From: Paenibacillus wynnii
Lineage (GTDB): Bacteria > Bacillota > Bacilli > Paenibacillales > Paenibacillaceae
Assembly: GCF_000757885.1 (NCBI RefSeq)
Contig: NZ_JQCR01000002.1
Coordinates: forward strand, 992,001 to 1,056,000
Direction of reading: 5' to 3'
Length of the DNA: 64,000 bases
Part shown: positions 8,432 through 17,661 of the stretch, in pieces
Position numbering within the stretch: the stretch's first letter is position 1
Layout of the letters: every line of letters starts with the position of its first letter
Notes under the pieces: model-generated
The model's database searches: none
The model's input: the letters and a program-made list of their open reading frames with translations, nothing else
Told to the model about the DNA's origin: nothing
Translations under genes and position numbers: made by a program

Positions 8432-9532
8432 ATGGAACAAGTTCACATTTCCAGACGGCAGCTTTTTATGCTAACGTTTCTGTTTATTGTAGGATCCGCT
8501 TTTATTCTTCTCCCAGGACCGTTTATAGCCGCTGCCAAACAGGACGCCTGGTTGATTCCTTTATGGGGTGCGGTATGGGGGATTCTCATAGCAAGCCTAT
8601 GGTTATATTTAATGAGACTACATCCGGGGTTAAGTATCATTCAAATATGCCGTAGTGTGGCAGGCAAAACAGTGGGAAGTGTATTAGCCCTACTGTTCAT
8701 TTGGTTCTTCCTCTATACCTCGGTCTGGATTACGCGAAACATCAGTTATGTTCAACTTACTCTTATGCCGCGAACACCCCTTTCGGTCTTTCATATCATG
8801 TTTCTCTTGATTGCTTATCATGCTGTCATCAAAGGATTTGAAGGGATTGCGAGAATGGGCGAACTCATCATGCCGTTATTTTTGCTCTTCGTTATGTTCG
8901 TTGTACTGCCCTTGCTAAAAGAATGGGATTGGGAGCAATTTCAACCGGTGATGCAGCTTGATGTTTGGAGTACCATAAAGAAAACAAACACCTTTTTCTC
9001 CTTTCCGTTTCTCGAGGCCGTCTGTTTTACCATGATTATTCCATTTGTCAAAAAGAAAGCCAGCTTACCGTTTCTTGCAGGAATCGGATTAGGAGGGGTG
9101 TTTCTTAGCATTCTGATTTTTTTCATTATAGGGATTATGGGGATATCCCGACCCTCCCATTTGCTTTTCCCAATCTATACTTTGGCAACTGAAGTGGAAA
9201 TTGCCCGTTTCATTGAACATATTGAAGTCGTTCTATTTGTTGTGTACCTCGGTGCACTGTATATTCAGCTGAGTATTCTCTATTACTGTACCGTAGCCGG
9301 ATTGTGCCAGCTCTTGAAAATTAACAATCGCGCTGTAGTGGGATTTCCGTTCATCCTGATTATATCTGGCTTAGCTCTTACATATACGGACAATATCGTT
9401 ATAGATATCGAATGGACGGACAAATATTCATTCGTTCATAGTTCTTTATACGGTGTCTTTCTTCCTATTCTGTTGATTTTGCTTACCTGGCTGAAAGCCT
9501 ACAGACGTAAGGTTAGAGGGGGATCCAAATAG
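8432..9532 (+). CDS. gerKB: spore germination permease, receptor subunit B (GerKB family)
   Basis: This is an integral membrane protein of the APC-like GerAB/spore permease family, with ten predicted membrane segments over 366 residues. It starts with the usual short ISRRQLFMLTFLFIVGSAF segment. In structures of related GerB proteins this subunit holds the amino-acid or sugar germinant pocket. AAAGGGG precedes the ATG. The stop codon shares one base with the start of the next small gene, which supports co-translation. Confidence 0.94.
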   Translation: MEQVHISRRQLFMLTFLFIVGSAFILLPGPFIAAAKQDAWLIPLWGAVWGILIASLWLYLMRLHPGLSIIQICRSVAGKTVGSVLALLFIWFFLYTSVWITRNISYVQLTLMPRTPLSVFHIMFLLIAYHAVIKGFEGIARMGELIMPLFLLFVMFVVLPLLKEWDWEQFQPVMQLDVWSTIKKTNTFFSFPFLEAVCFTMIIPFVKKKASLPFLAGIGLGGVFLSILIFFIIGIMGISRPSHLLFPIYTLATEVEIARFIEHIEVVLFVVYLGALYIQLSILYYCTVAGLCQLLKINNRAVVGFPFILIISGLALTYTDNIVIDIEWTDKYSFVHSSLYGVFLPILLILLTWLKAYRRKVRGGSK

Positions 9533-9735
9533 TGGGGGCATTTATCACCCTGTTCGTTATTGCCATGTGCATCGCTTATCCGCTGCTCATTAAGAAAAGC
9601 AGCATGAAGGAAATCGTTTTATTCTATCTCCTCTCGCTGGCAGGAGCGACGATCTGGATAAGTATTTTTATTAGACACCCTATCAACCCACTTACCTTTA
9701 TTGGATGGGTCATAGATTGGTTTGTGATGAACTAA
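9532..9735 (+). CDS. small two-helix membrane protein at the end of the ger operon
   Basis: A 67-residue protein starts with GTG overlapping the last base of gerKB. It has two hydrophobic helices (about 1-20 and 28-48, plus a short hydrophobic tail) and a KKSSMKE loop between them. Small membrane D-type subunits occur at the end of other GerA-family operons and modulate receptor function. Assignment to that class rests on position and topology, not on recognisable sequence. Its last four bases overlap the convergent gene. Confidence 0.65.
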   Translation: MGAFITLFVIAMCIAYPLLIKKSSMKEIVLFYLLSLAGATIWISIFIRHPINPLTFIGWVIDWFVMN

Positions 9736-11105
9736 AGGAACGACAGCCGTTCACCCATTTGGCGGATGTGGTTGACATCGGCCCACAGGATAAAATAATT
9801 GTAGAACGTCTCCCCGATTTGGACTGGGCGGGGGTATCTCACGATGAGAGCGGCCTGTTTGTTCATCTCCACGGGTTGGTCGGCCGACGGAAAAATGAAG
9901 CAAGCCTCTCGGTTTTGTATGGTCCTCATGACAATCCGAGGAGAAGAGCCGTAAGGCATCAATGGATGAAAAGCTTCGGAGTTGCATACATCGGAAATCC
10001 GGTCGCCCGCTGAAATCGCAGATACCTGAAAAAAACCATCAGGCCCTTCGTACCTCTCTTCGCTGACTCCGCGCCAGTTTGCTGGATAAGGAAAGGATAC
10101 CCGGTACACAAAGCTTGTGTACCTGTTTTCCCGAACCCTTCTGAAGCGAGGCGACCACTGCAGGGCGGTAATCCGGTAGCCACTGAGGACGTTTATCGGC
10201 CTCTGCCCCCTGATATCGACAATCCAGAGCTGACTTGCGCTTTCTACACCTTTGCATCCTGATAAATACGCAATTTGGCCACCGTCCGGCGACCAACTGA
10301 CGGGAGTGGCAAAACAGTCGGAGGTCCCAGGCGTCCTTTGATTCTTACCGGTACGACTGTCGATTTGGATAAGAGAATAATAATTCGGCTCCTCATAGGC
10401 TGTCGCGCTGTAGGCGATGCTACGGGAGTCTGGGGACCATGCCGGGAAATAGTTCTTGGCGAGAGGTCCGCCTTCCAGTGTATAAATGGTGCCTGTGGCG
10501 AGATCCAGCGTCGAAATGATGGAGATACTTGCACCGGGAAACGTATAAAGAGCAAACGTTCCATCCGGAGAAATTCGAACGTTATGGAGCGGTCCGTCCG
10601 TATTTTGCGTGATTTGTCTCCGGTCTGTGCCATCGGCCCGGATGCGGAAGAGCTGGGTGATACCGGTGGAGTCCGGAGCCGAGAACAGAAGCTCTGCACC
10701 CGAAGGGAACCACTGGACATCGCGGGCACCAGGCTGCGGGATGGCATAGCTGATATGTGAGAAAGTATCATAGATGATGATTTGCCCGTTTTTGACATAC
10801 GCGAGAGTTCTACTGTCCCGGGACCAGTCCAGCAGCGTGTAGGGTTCGATTTGGTCGATCCGGGCAACGGCGAGCGTAACGGTATCCAGCAGGTGTACCA
10901 CGTTGCCAATGCCGATGAATGCGATTCTCCTGCTATCCGGAGACCAATAAGGAACGGAAAACTCCGCACCTAGCCCCTGTGTAAGTTGAAAATTAAACCC
11001 GTCCTGCGGTCGGTACAGCCATATGTCGAACACTCCGCCACGGTCCGACGTGTAGGCGATCCATCCTTGAACCAAATCATGAGGAACAGCTTGCACGGCC
11101 AACAT
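9732..11105 (-). CDS. TolB-like six-bladed beta-propeller (PD40) protein
   Basis: Six WD40-like PD40 repeats can be counted across residues about 15-320 (for example WSPDSRRIAFIG, WSRDSRTLAYVKNG, WSPDSRSIAYSATA, WSPDGGQIAYLSG). They form a TolB-type propeller. A separate C-terminal domain of about 120 residues follows, with YRVSFPYPANWRGVSEERY. The frame is closed by an upstream stop and there is no signal peptide, so unlike true TolB the protein appears cytoplasmic. Its codon use looks more GC-rich than that of the ger operon it abuts. Function is unknown; a protein-interaction or sensor role is inferred from the fold. Confidence 0.8.
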   Translation of the reverse strand: MLAVQAVPHDLVQGWIAYTSDRGGVFDIWLYRPQDGFNFQLTQGLGAEFSVPYWSPDSRRIAFIGIGNVVHLLDTVTLAVARIDQIEPYTLLDWSRDSRTLAYVKNGQIIIYDTFSHISYAIPQPGARDVQWFPSGAELLFSAPDSTGITQLFRIRADGTDRRQITQNTDGPLHNVRISPDGTFALYTFPGASISIISTLDLATGTIYTLEGGPLAKNYFPAWSPDSRSIAYSATAYEEPNYYSLIQIDSRTGKNQRTPGTSDCFATPVSWSPDGGQIAYLSGCKGVESASQLWIVDIRGQRPINVLSGYRITALQWSPRFRRVRENRYTSFVYRVSFPYPANWRGVSEERYEGPDGFFQVSAISAGDRISDVCNSEAFHPLMPYGSSPRIVMRTIQNREACFIFPSADQPVEMNKQAALIVRYPRPVQIGETFYNYFILWADVNHIRQMGERLSFL

Positions 11106-11174
11106 CCTCTCCTGAATAATCTTATACTTCAGATGTATTCAGTGGGGGGCGGTTAGGCGACAGTCCCGGACGCA

Positions 11175-11210
11175 CAAAAAATAAGAGCCGACCGTAAACA
11201 CGGACAGCTC
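11175..11210 (-). terminator. terminator of modAB
   Basis: A ten-pair stem with one mismatch (GAGCTGTCCG with CGGTCGGCTC) and a six-base loop is followed by TTATTTTTT. It lies 27 bases after the modB stop. Confidence 0.75.
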
Positions 11211-11236
11211 GTTATATATATTGGATTCTTTACTAC

Positions 11237-11905
11237 TTAAGAATTCCGATTGACGAACATTAGCATTACCGCAGAAATGGCAATGATTGAGCACACCAAC
11301 ATCCAAGCAAGGACCATGTTGCCTCCGTCTACGGCTACATATATCGCTGTTGGCACTGTCTGCGTGCGGCCCGGTATGTTGCCGGCCACCATGATCGTAG
11401 CCCCAAATTCTCCAAGTCCGCGTGCAAATCCCAGAACATAGCCGGCAGCAAGTGAACGACTCGCCAGCGGGAGAGACACATAACGCAGTACTTGGAACTC
11501 ACTGGCCCCTTGAGCCCGGGCTGCATCCTCCAGATTACGCTCTACACTTTCAAAACCTGACTTAACCGTACGATAGACTAAGGGAAAAGCTACTATAACA
11601 GAAGCAATAACTGCAGCTACCCACGTAAAAATAATGGTCTGTTCCGTTAATTGTTCATACAGCCTTCCTATCCAGCTTCGCCGACCCAATAGAACCAGTA
11701 GTACAAAACCGACCACAGTAGGCGGTAGAACAAGTGGAAGCAGCAGTACCGTTTCCACCAGGCTTTTGCCGCGGAATCTGCGATTTGCCATCGCCTTAGC
11801 GGCAGCGACAGCTAGAATGAAGACGATAATACTGGTAATCACTGATATTTTTATCGAAAGCCATACTGGGGTTAAAAATTCAGTCCAATTCACGTCCATA
11901 TCCAT
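11237..11905 (-). CDS. modB: molybdate ABC transporter permease ModB
   Basis: This is the membrane channel subunit of the molybdate/tungstate importer. It has 222 residues with about five membrane helices and a clear EAA loop (EDAARAQGASEFQVLRYVSL) where the ATPase docks. The FARGLGEFGATIMVAGNIPG segment is diagnostic for ModB/CysT-type permeases. It lies 23 bases downstream of modA. No ATPase gene (modC) follows; a terminator and an unrelated gene come next, so the ATPase must be supplied from elsewhere. Confidence 0.93.
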   Translation of the reverse strand: MDMDVNWTEFLTPVWLSIKISVITSIIVFILAVAAAKAMANRRFRGKSLVETVLLLPLVLPPTVVGFVLLVLLGRRSWIGRLYEQLTEQTIIFTWVAAVIASVIVAFPLVYRTVKSGFESVERNLEDAARAQGASEFQVLRYVSLPLASRSLAAGYVLGFARGLGEFGATIMVAGNIPGRTQTVPTAIYVAVDGGNMVLAWMLVCSIIAISAVMLMFVNRNS

Positions 11906-11928
11906 TCAACCCGCTTATCTTCATTTTA

Positions 11929-12723
11929 TTAGGGAAGTAAAAACCCGTAACTCGTAAAAATATCGTCCGCTTCCTTGGATTGAAGGAAATTGTAAAAGTC
12001 CTTAGCTTCGCTCTTATGTTCGGAATCCTTCACAATGCCCGCAGGATAATGGATTGCTTGATGGACAAGATCACCCACTGTAAGAGCTATTCTCATCTTT
12101 TTGGAAGTTAGAGCATCTGTCTTGTAGATGAAGCCTGCATCCGCATTACCAGTCTCCACGTAAGTTAGCACCTGACGAACATCCTTCGCAAATACCAATT
12201 TGCTTTGCAGCGTATCCCAAACTTTCTTGGCTGTCAGCGACTGCTGTGCATATTGCCCAGCGGGAACGGATTCCGGCTGCCCAACAGCCACTTTTTTGAA
12301 AGCTTTATCTGTAAGTTGTGTAATCGACGTTAGCTTTACCTTTGAATCGTAAGGAACAACAATAACCAATTGGTTTTTTAGCAGCACTTTATGATCGGTA
12401 ATCAAGTCGCTGTCAACCAGAGCGTTCATTTGTTTTTCTCCTGCTGAGAAGAAAATATCCGCCGGCGCACCTTGCTCGATCTGCTTTTGCAGTGTACCGG
12501 ATGCTCCGTAATTAAAAACAAGGTCGATGTCGGGATGCTGCTTCTCAAACTGCACAGCAATTTTGTCCAGACTGTCTTGCAGGCTTGCTGCCGCAGACAC
12601 TATAATCTCCGTTTTCTTGGATGCCGCCTCTACGTTACCGTTAGATGATGTTGACGACAAGCCTACAGCTAGAACCACAAATAGAACAATTGTAAGTATT
12701 CCTAGTAGGTATCTCTTTAACAT
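11929..12723 (-). CDS. modA: molybdate-binding protein ModA
   Basis: The solute-binding protein captures molybdate for ModB. Family motifs are present: SAAASLQDSLDKIA (oxyanion-binding Ser), FNYGASGTLQKQIEQGAPAD and the VGQPESVPAGQYA region. A hydrophobic N-terminal segment (about residues 5-24) is followed by GLSSTSS. No lipobox Cys is present, although Gram-positive binding proteins are normally lipid-anchored, so it may be held by an uncleaved helix or secreted. The start was placed at the ATG seven bases after GGAGG rather than two codons earlier. Confidence 0.92.
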   Translation of the reverse strand: MLKRYLLGILTIVLFVVLAVGLSSTSSNGNVEAASKKTEIIVSAAASLQDSLDKIAVQFEKQHPDIDLVFNYGASGTLQKQIEQGAPADIFFSAGEKQMNALVDSDLITDHKVLLKNQLVIVVPYDSKVKLTSITQLTDKAFKKVAVGQPESVPAGQYAQQSLTAKKVWDTLQSKLVFAKDVRQVLTYVETGNADAGFIYKTDALTSKKMRIALTVGDLVHQAIHYPAGIVKDSEHKSEAKDFYNFLQSKEADDIFTSYGFLLP

Positions 12724-12765
12724 ATCCATTCCTCCCGAGGATGCTGCTTTCTTTATTTAGGAGTC

Positions 12766-12794
12766 ATTCTAGCATAGAAAAATGGATTATTCTA
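12766..12794 (-). promoter_or_regulatory. candidate modA promoter
   Basis: On the minus strand an extended -10 (TGC TAGAAT) lies 17 bases from a poor -35 (TAGAAT). It is located just below the palindromic element, about 45 bases before the modA start. Confidence 0.35.
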
Positions 12795-12800
12795 TATGTT

Positions 12801-12842
12801 TTGTTATGTTTGATTATAATTAGACATAATGAAGCATAACAA
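12801..12842. promoter_or_regulatory. palindromic operator-like region upstream of modA
   Basis: Two nested inverted repeats share this AT-rich stretch: TTGTTATG (12801-12808) with CATAACAA (12835-12842), and TTATGT with ACATAA (12824-12829). The spacing and position upstream of the presumed promoter suit an oxyanion-responsive regulator. It is not a recognisable ModE box. Confidence 0.5.
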
Positions 12843-12860
12843 GCTCCAAAATACCTGAAT

Positions 12861-12901
12861 AAAAAAACAGCCTCTCAAGCGGTTTCCCGCCTGAAAGGCT
12901 G
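12861..12901 (-). terminator. terminator of the peptide transporter operon
   Basis: A roughly 15-pair stem (CAGCCT...GCGG with CCGC...AGGCTG, two mismatches) is followed by seven T on the minus strand, ten bases beyond the dppC stop. Confidence 0.9.
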
Positions 12902-12910
12902 CTGCATACT

Positions 12911-13810
12911 TTAGTTCTTCATTCGTGGATCCAGGATATCACGTAGACCGTCACCCATAAGGTTGAAGCCCAGCACCGTCAACATAATGGACAGGCCGGG
13001 AAACAGTACGGTCCAAGGGGCCTTTGAGATAAACTGTCGGGAATCTGACAGCATTTTACCCCATTCCGGATCAGGGGGCTGTGCACCAAGCCCAAGGAAA
13101 CCAAGGGCGGCTGCCTCGATAATTGCAGTCGCGATTCCTAACGTCCCCTGCACGATAATAGGTGTTATACTGTTCGGCAGGATGTGGCTGATCAGAATGC
13201 GGCTATTCTTCATTCCAATCGCTCGGGCTGCGGTAACATATTCCTCGGACTTCAAGCTAAGCACTTTAGACCGCACAAGACGGCCATATGTAGGGACGTT
13301 CACAATCGCAATGGCATAAAGTGCATTTTGCAAGGAAGGACCCAAGATCGCTACGATAGCAATAGCTAGCAGAATGCTTGGGAAAGCCAGCAAGATATCG
13401 AACATGCGAGAGATCAGCATATCGATCCACTTCCCGTAAAATCCGGCCAATACACCAAGAAAGGTACCTACAACGATCGAGCCGATTACAGAGAAGAAAC
13501 CGACCCATAATGAGATTCGCGCTCCGTAGATCACGCGCGTGAAGAGGTCCCGTCCAAGATCGTCCGTGCCGAACCAATGGGCCGACGACGGTGCCTTCAA
13601 TCGGTTGACCAGTTCCTGTTCTTTAAAACCATAAGGCGCGATAAATGGCGCCAACAATGCAATCAGTACAAAAAATACAATGATGCCAAGCCCTACCATT
13701 GCCGTCTTATTCTTACGGAATGCCTTCCACGCATCACGCCAAGGACCGGATACCTTTTCCTCAGGAACGTTCGGGGGAGTTGCATTCACGGTTGTTGCTG
13801 CCTGTGTCAT
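12911..13810 (-). CDS. dppC: dipeptide/oligopeptide ABC transporter permease DppC
   Basis: The second permease of a peptide importer. It has an N-terminal OppC-type extension, six membrane segments and an EAA loop (TAARAIGMKNSRILISHIL) that contacts the ATPases. The GTDDLGRDLFTRVIYGARIS motif after the first helix is typical of DppC/OppC. The ATG with GAGGGG seven bases upstream was chosen over a GTG five codons earlier that overlaps dppB. It is the last gene of the operon. Confidence 0.94.
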   Translation of the reverse strand: MTQAATTVNATPPNVPEEKVSGPWRDAWKAFRKNKTAMVGLGIIVFFVLIALLAPFIAPYGFKEQELVNRLKAPSSAHWFGTDDLGRDLFTRVIYGARISLWVGFFSVIGSIVVGTFLGVLAGFYGKWIDMLISRMFDILLAFPSILLAIAIVAILGPSLQNALYAIAIVNVPTYGRLVRSKVLSLKSEEYVTAARAIGMKNSRILISHILPNSITPIIVQGTLGIATAIIEAAALGFLGLGAQPPDPEWGKMLSDSRQFISKAPWTVLFPGLSIMLTVLGFNLMGDGLRDILDPRMKN

Positions 13811-13821
13811 AGGTTCACCCC

Positions 13822-14826
13822 TCACTTGTAGTTGATACGCGGATCTATAGCGGCATACATAAGATCCACAAGTAAATTGATAAATACAAAAATAAAGGCA
13901 ATAATCAGAATACCCGTCTGGATCACAGGGTAATCACGCGAGCTGATTGCTTCAAATATATACCGTCCCACGCCAGGCCAGGCAAATATCGTCTCTGTCA
14001 GTACGGCTCCGCCGAGCAGTGCGCCCGTCTGCAAACCGATAACTGTCAGCACGGGGATAAGCGCATTCTTCAAAGCATGCTTATACACAACTAGAAATTG
14101 CGATAATCCCTTTGCCTTCGCCGTACGGATGTAATCTGAATTCATAACCTCCAGCATGCTGGAGCGGGTCATCCGGGCGATAATCGCCATTGGAATGGTC
14201 CCGAGAGCTATACTTGGCAATATAAGATGCTTAGTAACGGTCCAGAGCTGACTCCAGTTTCCCGCCAAAATGGTATCAATCACATATAGATTGGTAATGC
14301 TCTCCACCGGATTTCGCTGATCCATCCTCCCTATCGAGGGAAGCCAATCCAGCTTTAGTGAAAAAATCAACTGTTCCATAAGCCCCAGCCAGAATATCGG
14401 CATTGAAACCCCAATTAGAGCAATAACCATTGCCGTATAATCAAACCATGAATTTTGGCGCCAGGCGCTTAGAATCCCTGCATTTACACCTACAATGGTA
14501 GCAAACAACATACTCGCAGCCGTTAGCTCCAGAGTTGCCGCCAAATAAGGCAGAATTTCTTTGACAATCGGTGTTTTGGTTCGGATCGAAGTGCCTAGAT
14601 CACCCTGTAATAAATCACCCATATAGTTGAAATACTGATTCAACCAAGGCTCGTCCAGACCCAATTGCTCGCGCAGCGCTTGCTTGGATTGCTCCGTCGC
14701 CTTTTGCCCAAGAATCGTTTCTGCCGGATCTCCGGGAATGGCATGGATGATGGAAAACACGATAATCGTCATCCCGATCAGAACAGGGATCAGTACCATG
14801 ACACGTTTTAATAAGTAGGAGTTCAA
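13822..14826 (-). CDS. dppB: dipeptide/oligopeptide ABC transporter permease DppB
   Basis: The first permease of the importer, 334 residues with six membrane helices. The N-terminal RVMVLIPVLIGMTIIVF and IPGDPAETILG segments are diagnostic of OppB/DppB, as is the EAA loop TAKAKGLSQFLVVYKHALKN. It starts with TTG preceded by AAGGTGAG at normal distance. It is separated from the binding-protein gene by a GC-rich hairpin that probably lowers permease expression relative to the binding protein. Confidence 0.94.
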   Translation of the reverse strand: MNSYLLKRVMVLIPVLIGMTIIVFSIIHAIPGDPAETILGQKATEQSKQALREQLGLDEPWLNQYFNYMGDLLQGDLGTSIRTKTPIVKEILPYLAATLELTAASMLFATIVGVNAGILSAWRQNSWFDYTAMVIALIGVSMPIFWLGLMEQLIFSLKLDWLPSIGRMDQRNPVESITNLYVIDTILAGNWSQLWTVTKHLILPSIALGTIPMAIIARMTRSSMLEVMNSDYIRTAKAKGLSQFLVVYKHALKNALIPVLTVIGLQTGALLGGAVLTETIFAWPGVGRYIFEAISSRDYPVIQTGILIIAFIFVFINLLVDLMYAAIDPRINYK

Positions 14827-14853
14827 GTTGGCTCACCTTCCAAAGGTGTATTT

Positions 14854-14889
14854 GAAAAATAACTTACCGCCGCGGTTCGCGGCGGCAAG
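14854..14889 (-). terminator. intra-operon hairpin (partial terminator) between dppA and dppB
   Basis: A nearly perfect 12-bp GC-rich stem (14863-14874 with 14878-14889) is followed by TTATTTTT on the minus strand. Such elements after binding-protein genes let abundant dppA mRNA accumulate over the permease genes. Confidence 0.7.
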
Positions 14890-14906
14890 CTTGTTCCTTC
14901 TATTAA

Positions 14907-16574
14907 CTATTCGAAGTATATTTCACTGTAATACTCTGTACCTGTTGGTCCTGGAACGAATCCTTTGAGGTTCGCTTTACCGGCCAAAAGCGGTGTTGTG
15001 TGTACAAGTGGAATCCAAGGCGCATCAGCTTTGATGATTTCTTGAGCTTTCTTATACAGGTCTGACCGTTTAGTTTGATCTGTTTCCTTCTGAGCGTTCA
15101 CAAGAATCGTGTGCAGCTCTTCATTAGCATAGAATGCACGGTTGTTACCAGGAATAGCATCCTTATCAAGCAAGGTATAAATGAAGTTATCCGGGTCGCC
15201 ATTATCGCCGGTCCAGCCTAGCATGAAGATATCATCTTTTTCGCCGGCTTTCGTGTCATCCAGATAAGTAGCCCACTCTGGAGATTCGATAACTGTTTTC
15301 ACACCGATTTTTTCCCAATCTGCTTGAATTGCTTCGGCAACCTTCTTGCCATCAGGCATGTAAGGACGAGATACAGGCATTGCATACAAGGTTACAGTGT
15401 CAGGCAAACCATCAGGGTAACCAGCTTCAGCCAACAGCGCCTTAGCTTTGTCCAGATCATATTCATAATCCTGCACACTGTCGTTATAGCCCCATAGGGA
15501 TGGCGGCATTGGGTTGACAGCTGCTGTTGCTTGACCCGCAAAGAAGGCATCAATGATAGCTTGTTTGTTTACTGCATGGTTCAGCGCTTGTCTTACCTTC
15601 ACATTATCAAAAGGCTTTTTCTTAAAGTTGAAGCCCAAGTAAGCTACGTTGAACGGTGGACGTTCAATCTTTTGCAGTTCAGTGTTGCCTTCAAGCGTAG
15701 ACAAATCATCCGGGCTCAAATCTTCCATCAGATCGATTTCACCGCTTTGCAATGCATTAAAGCGTGCAGAGTTATCAGGAATGGAACGCACGATAACTTT
15801 GTTAAGCTTCGGCAGTCCCTCTTTCCAGTAGTTAGGGTTCTTATCCAATGTGATGGAATCGTTATGTTTCCATTCTTTGAAGACAAAAGGACCAGTTCCT
15901 ACCGGCTCATTCTTGAAGTTTTCTTTCTTTTCTTGAATGGCTGTCGGGCTTGCAATACCGAAAGAGGTCATTGCAATATTTTGTAAGAATGGTGATTGTG
16001 GCTGATTCAATGTAAATTGAACAGTAGTTGGATCAACAGCTTTCACTTCTTTAATTGCGCGACTTCCCTCAGGACCGAACATGGAATCGTAATAATCGAA
16101 GGAATCGCCTTCGAATTTGAATGCACTAGCCGGGTCACTCCAACGGGTAAAGTTAAAGACTACCGCCTCAGCGTTAAAGTCCGTACCATCATGGAACTTC
16201 ACTCCAGGATGAAGTTTGAACGTGTAAATTAATCCATCAGCAGATACTTCCCAGCTATCAGCCAGAGAAGCTTGCACTTCAGAAGTGCCTGGTTTGTATT
16301 CCAGCAAGGAGTCGAACACCTGATGAGCGATCTTCAAGGATTCCCCATCGGTTACGATAGCAGGATCCAGTGAAGCAGAATCTCCGCCACGTCCTAATAT
16401 CAGAGTATCTTGTGCTGTTGCTGCAGCATCCGGTGAGCTTTCCGGTGCTTTAGTAGCCGCTGCATTTCCCCCTGTGTTTCCTTCTGTACTTGCGTTATTG
16501 TTTCCTCCGCAACCGCTCAGCGCAAATGACGCGCTTAACGTTAGTACCAATGCAAGTCTACTCCACTTCATCAT
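14907..16574 (-). CDS. dppA: peptide ABC transporter substrate-binding lipoprotein DppA
   Basis: An extracellular lipoprotein of the SBP_bac_5 family that presents di- or oligopeptides to DppBC. The signal peptide ends in LSGC (Cys about residue 21), followed by a long Asn/Thr/Ala-rich linker. The mature protein carries the family segments YTFKLHPGVKFHDGTDFNAE and VRQALNHAVNKQAI. At 555 residues it is of usual length. It lies third in the operon, after the two ATPases and before the permeases, which is a rearranged order compared with the enteric ABCDF order. The exact substrate is not determinable; nickel or heme use by relatives cannot be excluded. Confidence 0.94.
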   Translation of the reverse strand: MMKWSRLALVLTLSASFALSGCGGNNNASTEGNTGGNAAATKAPESSPDAAATAQDTLILGRGGDSASLDPAIVTDGESLKIAHQVFDSLLEYKPGTSEVQASLADSWEVSADGLIYTFKLHPGVKFHDGTDFNAEAVVFNFTRWSDPASAFKFEGDSFDYYDSMFGPEGSRAIKEVKAVDPTTVQFTLNQPQSPFLQNIAMTSFGIASPTAIQEKKENFKNEPVGTGPFVFKEWKHNDSITLDKNPNYWKEGLPKLNKVIVRSIPDNSARFNALQSGEIDLMEDLSPDDLSTLEGNTELQKIERPPFNVAYLGFNFKKKPFDNVKVRQALNHAVNKQAIIDAFFAGQATAAVNPMPPSLWGYNDSVQDYEYDLDKAKALLAEAGYPDGLPDTVTLYAMPVSRPYMPDGKKVAEAIQADWEKIGVKTVIESPEWATYLDDTKAGEKDDIFMLGWTGDNGDPDNFIYTLLDKDAIPGNNRAFYANEELHTILVNAQKETDQTKRSDLYKKAQEIIKADAPWIPLVHTTPLLAGKANLKGFVPGPTGTEYYSEIYFE

Positions 16575-16665
16575 CTAGAAAACTCCCTTCTCCTAATAGA
16601 AAGTAATGACACGTTTATATGTGGCTGTATGAACAGCTATAAACCAATGTTGGAATTCTGCTTTT

Positions 16666-17661
16666 TTAAGCAAGCTGCGTTATTATCGATTCCTTGTCAT
16701 ATAAATGGCAAGCTGTCAGATGTCCTGATTCTGTCTCTAACAACGGCGGCCTAACATTACGGCATACATCCATTACCTTTGGACAACGAGTGTTAAATGC
16801 GCAGCCGATCGGTGCGTTCGCAGGACTTGGTACCTCACCCTGTAGAATAATGCGTTCCTTGCGAATATCCGGGTTAGGCTCAGGCACGGCTGATAATAAA
16901 GCCTGTGTATAGGGATGCATGGGCTGAGCATACAGCTTGTTCTTGTCCGTAATTTCAACGATTCTGCCCAGATACATAACAGCTACCCGGTCGCAAATAT
17001 GCTTCACAACACTGAGATCATGTGCAATAAATATGTAGGTCAATCCAAATTCACGCTGTAAATCCTGCATCAGATTAATAACCTGAGACTGGATGGATAC
17101 ATCCAGAGCGGATACAGGTTCATCGGCAACGATGAGCTTAGGCTGGAGAGCCAGTGCTCGGGCAATCCCGATCCGCTGCCGTTGTCCACCCGAGAACTGA
17201 TGTGGATATCGATGCAGATGTGCTTTCGCTAGACCCACTACATCGGCCAGCCTTTCTACAGCAGCCCGACGTTCCTTTGCATTACCTACACCGTGTACAA
17301 TCATCGGCTCTTCCAAAATCCGCTGAACCGTGTTACGTGGATCAAGCGAAGAGTAAGGATCCTGGAACACAATCTGCATTTCCCGGCGCCGTTTACGCAT
17401 TTCTTCCATGGACAGCTTGGTGATATCCTGTCCCTCGAACCATATTTCTCCTGCTGTAGGCTCAATCAATCGAAGGAGAGAACGGCCTGTCGTTGATTTT
17501 CCGCAACCACTTTCACCTACTAAACCAAAGGTCTCCCCTTTGTTTACCGAGAACGAAATATCATCTACGGCTTTAACGAATCCCTGAGCCTTATTGAAGA
17601 AACCTTTGTTGATCGGATAATATTTTTTGAGGTTCTTAACCTCTAGAAGACTCTCACTCAT
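16666..17661 (-). CDS. dppF: peptide ABC transporter ATP-binding protein DppF
   Basis: The second ATPase of the importer. The Walker A is GESGCGKSTTG, the signature FSGGQRQRIGIARAL, and the Walker B LIVADEPVSALD. The C-terminal oligopeptide-transporter extension has the CAFNTRCPKVMDVC cluster. The N-terminal YYPINKGFFNKAQGFVKAVD is typical of the F-type ATPase. Its start overlaps the end of dppD by four bases, so translation is coupled. Confidence 0.95.
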   Translation of the reverse strand: MSESLLEVKNLKKYYPINKGFFNKAQGFVKAVDDISFSVNKGETFGLVGESGCGKSTTGRSLLRLIEPTAGEIWFEGQDITKLSMEEMRKRRREMQIVFQDPYSSLDPRNTVQRILEEPMIVHGVGNAKERRAAVERLADVVGLAKAHLHRYPHQFSGGQRQRIGIARALALQPKLIVADEPVSALDVSIQSQVINLMQDLQREFGLTYIFIAHDLSVVKHICDRVAVMYLGRIVEITDKNKLYAQPMHPYTQALLSAVPEPNPDIRKERIILQGEVPSPANAPIGCAFNTRCPKVMDVCRNVRPPLLETESGHLTACHLYDKESIITQLA

